From Flavobacteriales bacterium (GTDB taxonomy: Bacteria; Bacteroidota; Bacteroidia; Flavobacteriales; UBA7312), in contig JADHMQ010000013.1 of the NCBI GenBank assembly GCA_016779935.1, forward strand, positions 1 through 45,270: a stretch of 45,270 nt of DNA, given 5' to 3'. Below the pieces are notes generated by a model. It worked only from the letters and a program-made list of their open reading frames with translations. It ran no database searches and was not told the DNA's origin. Position 1 is the first letter of the stretch. The number at the start of each line of letters is the position of its first letter. Of the stretch, positions 7,995-16,238 are shown piece by piece. The position numbers and the translations under genes were made by a program.

Positions 7995-8879
7995 ATGAGT
8001 TCTACTAATGAAAAAATTCTTGTTCCAATTGGTTTTACCAATCAATCTATCCTAGCACTTAAACAAGCTGTTATAGTTGCCAATCATACTAATTCTGATT
8101 TAGTGCTTCTATCTGTTGTTGAAATGCCCTCAGCACTTCAGAAATTATTTTCTGATTACGAAGAAAAGCAAAAGGAATTCAAAGAAAAAGTAAGAGAAAA
8201 TTTGAATGCTTTAGTAAGTGAGCATTGTACGGGAGTAAATGATGTGGAATGCTTGGTTGTTATAGGTAAGATTTACGAAAAAATCACCGAAACTGCTGAG
8301 ATGATTGACGCTAGTTTGATAATTATGGGTACAGACGGTACGCCAAAAGAAATCAAAAAGAAATTTATTGGCTCGAACGCCAATAAGGTGGTTCGTTCAG
8401 CTTCTTGTCCAGTAATTACTCTTAAAGGAAAAGAGATTAAAAATCAATGTGACCTTATCGCGCTGCCATTAGATTTGAATAAAGAAACCAGAGAAAAGGT
8501 AACACATGCTATTAAGTTTGCTCGATTATTTAATTCGGCAGTTAGGGTATTTTCAGTTTCCTTTGATAATAACGATGATACTGTTAAGAATAAACTTAAA
8601 AGAAACCTATCTCAAGTAAATGAGTTTATTCAGTCTAAAGATGTTGAATGTTCAATGGAGTATGTTGAAATAAGCCCTTCTAAAAGTTTTTCAGGCTCAA
8701 TAGTTGATTACACTCAAGATATAGGTGCTGACTTTTTAATGATAATGACAAAGGAGGAGGATAGTTTAGAATTAAACTTCCTTGGGTCTAACGCTCAAAA
8801 AGTGATAAATAAATCAGATATTCCAGTCATGAGTATACGTCCAGTTCCTAAAAAAGATACCAGCTCATTTATGGTCTAG
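7995..8879 (+). CDS. Tandem universal stress protein (UspA-type)
   Basis: A 294-residue cytoplasmic protein with two Usp domains. The first (residues ~7-145) starts KILVPIGFT and ends in IIMGTDG and FIGSNANKVVRSASCPVITLKG. The second (~150-285) starts LIALPLDLN and ends in FLMIMTKEE and FLGSNAQKVINKSDIPVMSIRP. The GTDG...GSN loop in domain 1 resembles the ATP-binding motif of nucleotide-binding Usps, though the spacing is one residue longer; domain 2 lacks the first glycines. The ATG at 7995 was chosen because an upstream in-frame ATG at 7911 would run through the divergent gene and its promoter and add an implausible Phe/Tyr-rich leader. Stress function is inferred from family. Confidence 0.87.
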   Translation: MSSTNEKILVPIGFTNQSILALKQAVIVANHTNSDLVLLSVVEMPSALQKLFSDYEEKQKEFKEKVRENLNALVSEHCTGVNDVECLVVIGKIYEKITETAEMIDASLIIMGTDGTPKEIKKKFIGSNANKVVRSASCPVITLKGKEIKNQCDLIALPLDLNKETREKVTHAIKFARLFNSAVRVFSVSFDNNDDTVKNKLKRNLSQVNEFIQSKDVECSMEYVEISPSKSFSGSIVDYTQDIGADFLMIMTKEEDSLELNFLGSNAQKVINKSDIPVMSIRPVPKKDTSSFMV

Positions 8880-8939
8880 TTAAACAGTTATTGTTCATAA
8901 AGTTTTTTATGCAATCTTCTTAAATCAATATTCATTTGT

Positions 8940-8947
8940 TAGTTTTG
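8940..8947 (+). promoter_or_regulatory. Candidate -7 element of the GH3 fusion gene
   Basis: TAGTTTTG matches TAnnTTTG, 17 nt before the start codon at 8965. TTC rather than TTG lies 19 nt upstream. The downstream bshA gene probably shares this promoter. Confidence 0.5.
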
Positions 8948-8964
8948 TTAACTCATTAATTGAT

Positions 8965-11910
8965 ATGAAATTTTTGTCGGCAATTATTGGTGTTATATTA
9001 CTTCTTCTTACCTCTTTCCTAAATGAGGAGTCAACTGATGTTACAACTATCTCAGCCCCTATTTACCAAGCCGATACCCTTTGGGTTGATAGTGTGTTAA
9101 CTTCTCTAACACAAGAGCAGAAAATAGCTCAATTATTTATGGTTGCAGCTTACTCTAACAAAGGAGAAAATCACCTTAAAGAAATTGAAAATTTAATTGA
9201 AAACTACCACATTGGTGGACTTATGTTTTTACAAGGTGGACCTATTCGCCAATTACGACTTACCAATCATTATCAATCCATAAGTCAAACTCCCTTAATG
9301 ATAGCACAAGATGCAGAGTGGGGAGTATCCATGCGAATAGACAGTACCATTCGCTTTCCTTGGCAAATGACATTGGGTGCTATTCAAAACGATTCATTGA
9401 TTTACCAAATGGGACGTCAAATAGGAAGAGAATGTAAGCGATTAGGTGTACATGTAAATTTTGCCCCTGTTGTAGATGTAAACTCAAACCCTAATAACCC
9501 CATTATAAACAATAGATCATTTGGGGAAGACCCCCAGCGTGTAGCTCAATTGTCTTTAGCGTATATGAATGGCTTGCAAGACGAAGGTGTTCTGGCTTGT
9601 GCCAAACACTTTCCAGGTCATGGCGATACGGACTCCGATTCTCACAAAACATTACCGACTATCAATCATTCAAAAGAACGATTAGACAGTATGGAGCTTA
9701 TCCCTTTTAAATATCTGTTTGATAAAGGATTAGGCAGTGTAATGGTTGCTCATCTAAATATTCCTTCACTAGATGATACCGATTCTTTAGCATCTACACT
9801 ATCTAAAAAAGTAGTAACCGATTTATTAAAAGACGAACTAGCCTTCAACGGACTGGTATTCACCGATGCTTTAAATATGAAAGGGGTAAGCAAATTTTTT
9901 GAGCCTGGAGAAGTTGATTTAAAAGCGCTATTGGCTGGGAATGATATCTTGTTATTTGCACAGGACGTTCCTAAGGCTATTGAAAAAATTAAAGAAGCTA
10001 TTGAAAAGAAAATCATTTCTCAAGAGTACGTTGATGAACGATGTAGAAAAATACTCATGGCAAAACAATGGTTTGGACTAGATGAAAGTATTCATTTGAG
10101 TGAAGGTAATCTTGTCGAAGATTTAAATGCAAAGGAGTCTAGACTATTAAACCAAGAATTGATTCAAAAATCAATAACGGTACTACAAAACACAGATGAT
10201 TTACTACCGCTTAAGCAGTTGGACACTTTACATTTAGCAGTCGTATGTATTGGCGAAAATTCTCAGCCCTTTGAAGAAATGCTGAGTCATTATGCTCCTT
10301 TAAAAATATATCACTTAACAGAAGAACACTCCGAAGAAGCACGTAATAACTTGCTTCGTGAACTGCAACAGTATAATCTAGTAATAGCATCCGTTCATAA
10401 ATCCAATAAGAACGCTTGGAAATCCTATCATATACACAAGAACACGGATTTGTTTTTACAAACACTAGCCCTTCAGTCAAAGGTAATATTGAATGTCTTT
10501 GCAAATCCCTATTCCATTAGTGATTTATTGATGACTTATTCTTTTGATGGACTTATTTTGGGCTACCAAAATTCTAAAATAGCTCAAGAATCCCTTGCTC
10601 AACTTATTTTTGGAGGGATAGGAGCGAATGGTAAATTACCAGTTTCTAACGCTCATTTTAAAGCAGGAAGCGGGCTCAACATTACTGCCAACAGAATACG
10701 CTATACATCGACAGAATATATGGGTATATCACCCAAAATACTCATGAAAGTAGATAGTATTGCCCTAGATGCTATTGAGAAAGAAGCCACACCAGGTTGC
10801 CAAATCCTTGCTATTAAAGATGGAGCTGTTTTTTACCAGAAGAGTTTTGGACACCATACCTACAAAAAAAAGCAAGAAGTTAAGAATACCGATGTCTATG
10901 ATTTAGCTTCATTGACAAAGATTATAGCCTCAGTTCCTTCCATAATGCATTTAGAAGAAAACAATACCATTGACTTGGATAAATCACTATCCAATTACTT
11001 TGAACTTGCCAATACTTCTGATAAAAAGGATTTGAAAATTAGAGAAATTCTAGCTCATCAATCTGGATTAGCGGCTTGGATTCCGTTTTATATTGAAACC
11101 CTCCAAGAAGATGGTAGTTTGAGAGATACTTTATACAGTACAACATACTCAGATACCTTTAATGTTAGAGTTGCCGAAAATATATATTTACATCGTGAAT
11201 ATCCTGATAGTATCATGGAGCGAATTTTGGTTTCCGAATTACAAGAAAAAGAGTACAAGTACAGCGATATAGGTTTTTATATTTTCAAAGATATAATAGA
11301 ACAAAAAACCAATATGCCTTTGGAAACATTTGTTCACAACACCTTTTATTCATCCCTAGGACTGAGCACTATGGGGTATTTACCCAAATTACGCATTGAC
11401 TCTAGTCGCATTATTCCAACAGAGTTTGATTATTATTTTAGAAGCCAGTTGTTAAGAGGTGATGTGCATGATATGGGTGCAGCGATGCTAGGTGGTGTTG
11501 GTGGTCATGCCGGTTTGTTTTCCAATGCTAACGACTTAGGCATTTTTATGCAAATGCTATTACAAGGCGGACAATATGCCGACAAACGCTATTTTGAAAC
11601 TAAAACAGTCAATAAATTTACAGATTGCCAATATTGTACACTAGAGAATAGAAGAGGAGCTGGATTTGATAAGGCCGTGCTGGAAGGGCAAGAGGGAGGT
11701 CCAGCTTGTGATTGCAGTCCATCCTCTACAGCTTTTGGACATTCCGGTTTTACGGGCACTTTAGTTTGGGCAGACCCTGAAGAAAAATTTGTTTATGTAT
11801 TTTTGTCCAACCGAATACATCCAACTTCTGAAAATAAAAAATTATTGAAGATGGATGTTCGCACAAAAATTATGGAAGTCTTTTACGATGCCATACGAAC
11901 TACAGAATAG
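8965..11910 (+). CDS. Exported GH3 beta-N-acetylhexosaminidase fused to a serine hydrolase
   Basis: A 981-residue protein with an N-terminal hydrophobic signal segment. Residues ~55-370 are a GH3 catalytic domain of the NagZ type. The KHFPGHGDTDSDSH loop (residues 214-227) carries the His/Asp pair that acts as general acid in NagZ, and Asp301 (FTDALNMKG) is the expected nucleophile. A GH3 C-terminal alpha/beta domain follows to about 590. Residues ~600-975 are a class-C beta-lactamase/DD-peptidase-like domain with Ser649-x-x-Lys652 (SLTK), Tyr766-Ser-Asp (YSD) and His926-Ser-Gly (HSG). The likely role is trimming GlcNAc-containing muropeptides and perhaps hydrolysing peptide or ester bonds in the periplasm. 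Its stop codon touches the bshA ATG with no gap. Confidence 0.88.
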   Translation: MKFLSAIIGVILLLLTSFLNEESTDVTTISAPIYQADTLWVDSVLTSLTQEQKIAQLFMVAAYSNKGENHLKEIENLIENYHIGGLMFLQGGPIRQLRLTNHYQSISQTPLMIAQDAEWGVSMRIDSTIRFPWQMTLGAIQNDSLIYQMGRQIGRECKRLGVHVNFAPVVDVNSNPNNPIINNRSFGEDPQRVAQLSLAYMNGLQDEGVLACAKHFPGHGDTDSDSHKTLPTINHSKERLDSMELIPFKYLFDKGLGSVMVAHLNIPSLDDTDSLASTLSKKVVTDLLKDELAFNGLVFTDALNMKGVSKFFEPGEVDLKALLAGNDILLFAQDVPKAIEKIKEAIEKKIISQEYVDERCRKILMAKQWFGLDESIHLSEGNLVEDLNAKESRLLNQELIQKSITVLQNTDDLLPLKQLDTLHLAVVCIGENSQPFEEMLSHYAPLKIYHLTEEHSEEARNNLLRELQQYNLVIASVHKSNKNAWKSYHIHKNTDLFLQTLALQSKVILNVFANPYSISDLLMTYSFDGLILGYQNSKIAQESLAQLIFGGIGANGKLPVSNAHFKAGSGLNITANRIRYTSTEYMGISPKILMKVDSIALDAIEKEATPGCQILAIKDGAVFYQKSFGHHTYKKKQEVKNTDVYDLASLTKIIASVPSIMHLEENNTIDLDKSLSNYFELANTSDKKDLKIREILAHQSGLAAWIPFYIETLQEDGSLRDTLYSTTYSDTFNVRVAENIYLHREYPDSIMERILVSELQEKEYKYSDIGFYIFKDIIEQKTNMPLETFVHNTFYSSLGLSTMGYLPKLRIDSSRIIPTEFDYYFRSQLLRGDVHDMGAAMLGGVGGHAGLFSNANDLGIFMQMLLQGGQYADKRYFETKTVNKFTDCQYCTLENRRGAGFDKAVLEGQEGGPACDCSPSSTAFGHSGFTGTLVWADPEEKFVYVFLSNRIHPTSENKKLLKMDVRTKIMEVFYDAIRTTE

Positions 11911-13041
11911 ATGCAAAAGCAATTAAAGATAGGTGTAGTGTGTTACCCAACCTTTGGAGGTAGTGGAATCGTAGCTACAGAATTAGGCAAAGCTTTTGCA
12001 GAGCGTGGTCACGAGGTGCATTTCATTACGTACAGTAAGCCAGTACGTATGGATTTATTTACTGAAAACATGTTTTACCACGAAGTTTCTGTTTCCGATT
12101 ATCCCTTATTTGAGTATGCTCCTTATGAGTTGTTGCTCTCTAGTAAACTTGTTGATGTGGCTATATCTCAACAATTGGATTTGCTTCACGTACATTATGC
12201 CATTCCACACGCTTCGGCAGCCTATTCAGCAAAACAAATTTTAAAAAGCAGAAATATTGATTTACCTTTTATTACCACACTACACGGAACAGATATCACA
12301 CTTTTGGGTAAGAATAAATCGTATAAGCCAGTTATTGAATTTGCGATAAATCAATCCGATGCTGTAACAGCAGTATCAGAAAGTTTAAAAGAAGATACAC
12401 ACCGCTTTTTTGAAATTGACAAAGACATTAGGGTCATTCCAAATTTTGTCGATTTTTCACTCTATCAAAATGGCGTTAACTCTACATTAAGAAATACCTT
12501 TGCTAGTGAAGATGAGCGTATCGTTACACATATTTCAAATTTTAGAAAACTCAAGCGTGTGGACGATGTTATTCGTGTTTTCGAAGGCATACAGCATATG
12601 GTAGCTGCTAAGTTACTGATGGTTGGTGAAGGACCTGAGCTTGAAAGCGTAAAAGCTTTGGCAAAAAGCAAGGATTTAGAAGATAAAATCTTCTTTTTGG
12701 GCAAGTCCAAGCGAATAGAACAAATAACAGAAATATCTGATTTATTTCTATTGCCATCCGAAACTGAGAGTTTTGGATTAGTGGCTTTAGAAGCTATGGC
12801 CTCAAGTGTTCCGGTAGTGTCTTCAAATGTAGGCGGTTTGCCAGAAGTAAATATTGATGGTAAAACCGGATTCTTATGCGATGTAGGTGACATTGACGGC
12901 ATGACTGCAGCTGCATTGACTATTTTGAAAGATGAAGCTAGCTTAAATCAGTTTAAGAAAAATGCTTTAGAACACGCCAAAACCTTCGATTTAGATACAA
13001 TCATTCCATTGTATGAAGACTTATACCGTTCCTTAGTTTAG
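11911..13041 (+). CDS. bshA: N-acetyl-alpha-D-glucosaminyl L-malate synthase BshA
   Basis: A 376-residue GT4 glycosyltransferase that joins GlcNAc from UDP-GlcNAc to L-malate, the first step of bacillithiol synthesis. Family marks are the N-terminal IGVVCYPTFGGSGIVATELG (residues 7-26), ITYSKPVRMDLF, HVHYAIPHA (93-101) and TTLHGTDITLLG (122-133). The GT4 EX7E motif is at Glu286-Glu294 (ESFGLVALE). Length is standard. It starts on the base after the GH3 fusion stop, so translation is probably coupled. The later pathway genes bshB and bshC are not in the window. Its stop overlaps the stop of the convergent SUI1 gene by four bases. Confidence 0.93.
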   Translation: MQKQLKIGVVCYPTFGGSGIVATELGKAFAERGHEVHFITYSKPVRMDLFTENMFYHEVSVSDYPLFEYAPYELLLSSKLVDVAISQQLDLLHVHYAIPHASAAYSAKQILKSRNIDLPFITTLHGTDITLLGKNKSYKPVIEFAINQSDAVTAVSESLKEDTHRFFEIDKDIRVIPNFVDFSLYQNGVNSTLRNTFASEDERIVTHISNFRKLKRVDDVIRVFEGIQHMVAAKLLMVGEGPELESVKALAKSKDLEDKIFFLGKSKRIEQITEISDLFLLPSETESFGLVALEAMASSVPVVSSNVGGLPEVNIDGKTGFLCDVGDIDGMTAAALTILKDEASLNQFKKNALEHAKTFDLDTIIPLYEDLYRSLV

Positions 13042-13373
13042 CCACCTACACGTTTGCAGAAATAGCCTTTATCATCTAGTAATTTCATGACTTTATCACG
13101 AACATTTCCTTGAATAATAATTTCTCCGTTTTTGGCACTACCTCCTACGCCACAAGCAGATTTTAGCATTTTGCCCAAATCCTTTAAATCTGATTCTGTA
13201 CCTACAAAACCTTTGAATATAGTCGCTACTTTTCCGCCTCTATTTTTTTTATCCACCCAAGCTTCTAAGCGTTGCTCTGCAATGGGTAGGGTTTCTTGTT
13301 CGCTTTCGTATTCGTAGTCGTAATTTGAGTTGGTGGAATACATTACACCTATTTTCTTTTTATTCTTAGCCAT
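13038..13373 (-). CDS. SUI1/eIF1-family translation factor (YciH-like)
   Basis: A 111-residue cytoplasmic protein. The C-terminal ~75 residues hold the SUI1 fold: KVATIFKGFVGTESDLKDLG, then KSACGVGGSAKNGEIIIQGN and a final GYFCKRVGG. Bacterial members resemble eIF1 and can influence start-codon selection, but their physiological role is not settled. The N-terminus is a short basic and acidic tail. I start at the ATG at 13371-13373 (MAKNKKKIG); the only in-frame extension begins with TTG. It overlaps the diacylglycerol kinase stop by eight bases and is the last gene of that minus-strand unit. Confidence 0.88.
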   Translation of the reverse strand: MAKNKKKIGVMYSTNSNYDYEYESEQETLPIAEQRLEAWVDKKNRGGKVATIFKGFVGTESDLKDLGKMLKSACGVGGSAKNGEIIIQGNVRDKVMKLLDDKGYFCKRVGG

Positions 13374-14238
13374 GAGGAACAAATATATTTAATGATTTTG
13401 GAATTGTATCAATACGAATGTTTGAGCCTAAATCCACGCTTTCACCATCGAGGTGGCTAATCCCATACTGACAACTGATTTTAACGCTTTTGGTACGAAT
13501 AATCTTCATGTATTTGGAGTGCTGAATACGTTCTGTAAACAAGCGGTACAAGAGTAGGGGAACCTTTAGTCGGTTAAAGTCTTTTAGTACACAAATATCT
13601 ATAAGCCCATCATCCACAATACTATCAGGGGATATTTGAGCATTATTACCGAATTGTGTAGCGTTTGCCCATGAAATAATAACCGCTTCATGCGTTTCTG
13701 TTTTACCGTCGTATTCTAGCGTATATGTTTGAGCCGGATAAAAGGCACATTCGCGAAGCACCAGCTTAACGTAGGTCATAAAGCCCCTAACGTTAGTCGT
13801 GGCAAATAGGTTGGCAATATGTGCGTCAAAGCCTACACCAGAAACATTAAAAAAGGGCATGCCATTGGCAGTACAACTGTCAATACTTCTAAATTTACAG
13901 CTGTTCAGTTGTGCAATAGCTTTTTCTAAATCCGATTCCATCTTAAAATGAAGAGCAAAACCATTTCCAGAGCCGCAAGGCAAAACAGCTAATGCCGTTT
14001 TGCTTCCCAATACACCCTTTGCACATTCGTGCATGGTGCCATCTCCACCAACAGCCACAACAACATCAATGTTTTCGTCTGCAGCTTTTTTGGATAGTTC
14101 AGTGGCGTGTTTACTTCTTTCCGTAAATACGTAGTCGTAGTCAAAACGCTTAGTATCGATGTGTTTTTCCAGTAATTCTATGATGTGCTTATGCTTTCCA
14201 CCACCAGAAATAGGATTTATGATAAATCTAATCTTCAT
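13366..14238 (-). CDS. Diacylglycerol kinase-family lipid kinase
   Basis: A 290-residue cytoplasmic or membrane-associated kinase of the DgkB/YegS type. From the ATG at 14238, the motifs are INPISGGGKHK (residues ~7-17), the nucleotide-binding VGGDGTMHECAKG near 63-75, and LPCGSGNGFALHF near 86-98. C-terminal IDICVLKDFN and HLDGESVDLG fit the beta-rich second domain. It should phosphorylate diacylglycerol (or a related lipid) to phosphatidate. An in-frame GTG at 14244 exists, but the ATG gives the usual MKIRFIINP start. It overlaps the end of the LTA-synthase-like gene by 11 bp, which suggests the two work in one lipid cycle. Confidence 0.88.
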   Translation of the reverse strand: MKIRFIINPISGGGKHKHIIELLEKHIDTKRFDYDYVFTERSKHATELSKKAADENIDVVVAVGGDGTMHECAKGVLGSKTALAVLPCGSGNGFALHFKMESDLEKAIAQLNSCKFRSIDSCTANGMPFFNVSGVGFDAHIANLFATTNVRGFMTYVKLVLRECAFYPAQTYTLEYDGKTETHEAVIISWANATQFGNNAQISPDSIVDDGLIDICVLKDFNRLKVPLLLYRLFTERIQHSKYMKIIRTKSVKISCQYGISHLDGESVDLGSNIRIDTIPKSLNIFVPHG

Positions 14239-16051
14239 TGACACGCATTTGATTTTTAACCATTCTACTGTTAAAATCCTGTTTTACAGATTGCAATAAG
14301 AGTTGCAAACTATCACTAGTTTCGGTCTTGTTCTTTAGTGCTTTGTCCGTAAAAGAGGAGTATTTCTCTTTTCTGTTCAACAGATAGTTTTGGTCAGATA
14401 TTAAAAGGTACTTTCCTTTTAAAAATGAAATTGCCCAAGACTTATTGTCGAATATTGATTTACCAAAGCTAAAAAATTCTTTGTCATAGCCTATAATTTC
14501 TAGTATAGTGGGCATTATGTCAATTTGCTGACTTACGGTTTGTATCTTTCCTTTAAGTGACTGGTCGGCTTTCCAAAAAACAAGGGGGATGGAATACCTG
14601 CCAATTTTATTTTTATACTCCGAATCAGAAGATAAGGGGGAGGTGTGGTCGGCAGTGATTACGAATAGAGTATTCTCAAACCAATCCATTTGTTTGGCAG
14701 AATTGAAAAACTGCTCGACTGCATAGTCGGTGTAGCCAATGCTTTCGTGGATGTCGAGATTGCCTTGTGGAAACTTCCCTTTGTGTTGCTCTGGAATTTT
14801 GTAGGGTGGATGTGAGCTAAGTGAGAAAATTGTACTCAAAAACGGCTCACTTGTCTGTTTTAGATTTTGGGCAAAAAACTGAAAAAATGGCTCGTCATAA
14901 ATTCCCCAATTGTTGTCATAATCGGCATCATTATTGTATTCTTCTCTACCGTAATAGTCTTGAAAGGCAGTTTTTTTGGTAAACTCATAAAAGCCCATAG
15001 TTCCACTTTCGCCACCATGAAAAAAGGAAGTGTTATAGCCTTCTTTTTGTAAGATACTGGCAATACTTTCAAAACTATTATTGGCGTAAGAAGTGGTAAT
15101 AAAAGCCTCATTCATCAAAGAAGGGATAGATGCTGTAATGGCTGGCAATGCCTCTATGGAACGCACCCCATTAGCAAAGGCGTTTTCTACAACTAAGCCA
15201 CTAGACATAATACTGTCTAAGAAAGGGGTGTAACCAATGCCATTATTGTGATAGCCTACGAATTCTTTTGAAAAACTTTCTAGAATAATAAGGACCACAT
15301 TTTCCTTTGAAAAGGTATCCGAAGGGTGGTGGTGAATGGGGTTATAGATGTTTTTGTCAATCTCTTTTACATAATGGAATGGAATGAGGTTCTCTTTATT
15401 GTAAGAGTGTAAAACAGTAAAGGGCGTATTAAGTACCAAATCGGGTAAGCTGCAGGATGTTAGTACTCCAGCATGAATGGGTTTAATGGGTTTTAGCTGA
15501 GTACCGCCTCTAAGTCCAATTATCAACATCCCAACAGCTAATAAAAGTGTAGCAATTGAGTACAGCTTTCTTTGGCTTGAATGGGCTAGGCTTTTGAGAG
15601 AAAGCAAAAAGCTTATCTGAAAAATACTAAGTAAACTCACGTACCAATAGTCTATGACATATTTGAGGTAGACGTTTTTTACATCCGTATAGGTAATAAA
15701 GTTGAAAAAGTCGGCAGTAGAACGTTTGAGATTAAAGGTATAAAATGCAATATCAATATTATTCAACAGAATAAAGGGAATATTAATGCCGTAGAAAACG
15801 ATATTAATCAGGCGGTTGAAAACCTTTTTTTGAGGACTGAAAAAGTGAGCAATCCACAATACAAATACAGGAAGGTTAATGTAGAGTATAGCTGATATAT
15901 CAAAGCGAAGACCTTCGATGAGGGCTAGCATAAGTTCATCTAACTGACCGAAGTTATAGTTGTTGAAGAAAAATGCCAATCGACTTATGGCATAAATGAC
16001 ACATAAGGAAAGAATTCGTTTTAAAAAGCTAATCAAGTGATTTATACCCAT
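14228..16051 (-). CDS. LTA synthase-family phosphoglycerol transferase / sulfatase-fold membrane enzyme
   Basis: A 607-residue inner-membrane protein. Residues 1-180 hold about five membrane helices and the rest is an extracytoplasmic alkaline-phosphatase-superfamily domain. Expected metal and catalytic positions are Glu258 (VVLIILESFSKEF), Ser298 in NGVRSIEALPAI as the likely nucleophile (Thr in many relatives), the GGESGTMGF loop, and Asp/His in ITADHTSPL. Such enzymes move phosphoglycerol or phosphoethanolamine from a phospholipid onto a glycan or lipid, releasing diacylglycerol. The acceptor is unknown in Bacteroidota. It lies three bases after a 38-residue Cys-rich membrane peptide gene and overlaps the diacylglycerol kinase gene. 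The MdoB/OpgB group is an alternative family label. Confidence 0.85.
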   Translation of the reverse strand: MGINHLISFLKRILSLCVIYAISRLAFFFNNYNFGQLDELMLALIEGLRFDISAILYINLPVFVLWIAHFFSPQKKVFNRLINIVFYGINIPFILLNNIDIAFYTFNLKRSTADFFNFITYTDVKNVYLKYVIDYWYVSLLSIFQISFLLSLKSLAHSSQRKLYSIATLLLAVGMLIIGLRGGTQLKPIKPIHAGVLTSCSLPDLVLNTPFTVLHSYNKENLIPFHYVKEIDKNIYNPIHHHPSDTFSKENVVLIILESFSKEFVGYHNNGIGYTPFLDSIMSSGLVVENAFANGVRSIEALPAITASIPSLMNEAFITTSYANNSFESIASILQKEGYNTSFFHGGESGTMGFYEFTKKTAFQDYYGREEYNNDADYDNNWGIYDEPFFQFFAQNLKQTSEPFLSTIFSLSSHPPYKIPEQHKGKFPQGNLDIHESIGYTDYAVEQFFNSAKQMDWFENTLFVITADHTSPLSSDSEYKNKIGRYSIPLVFWKADQSLKGKIQTVSQQIDIMPTILEIIGYDKEFFSFGKSIFDNKSWAISFLKGKYLLISDQNYLLNRKEKYSSFTDKALKNKTETSDSLQLLLQSVKQDFNSRMVKNQMRVNED

Positions 16052-16054
16052 ATT

Positions 16055-16171
16055 TTATCCACAGTCGCAGTTGTTGTCACCACAGTTAGACTTAGGTTTG
16101 CGTAGTGTTTTAAACAGATAAAGGATGGCTGCAGCTACTAAAATACTAATGATGATATCTTCCCAATTCAT
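16055..16171 (-). CDS. FeoB-associated-type Cys-rich membrane miniprotein
   Basis: A 38-residue ORF I translated from the minus strand, ATG at 16169-16171 and TAA at 16055-16057. It reads MNWEDIIISILVAAAILYLF, then a basic KTLRKPK segment and the Cys-rich end NCGDNNCDCG. One membrane helix followed by positive charge and a C-x4-C-x-C tail is the pattern of the FeoB-associated Cys-rich membrane protein family found after feoB in Flavobacteriia. No feoA or feoB is in the window; instead it sits three bases upstream of the LTA-synthase-like gene. A role in iron handling is inferred from family only. Confidence 0.72.
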   Translation of the reverse strand: MNWEDIIISILVAAAILYLFKTLRKPKSNCGDNNCDCG

Positions 16172-16238
16172 AGGTCTATATTTATTGCACAAAGTAACGA
16201 ATTATTATATTTTTACCACCTAACGAAGGCATTAGTTT

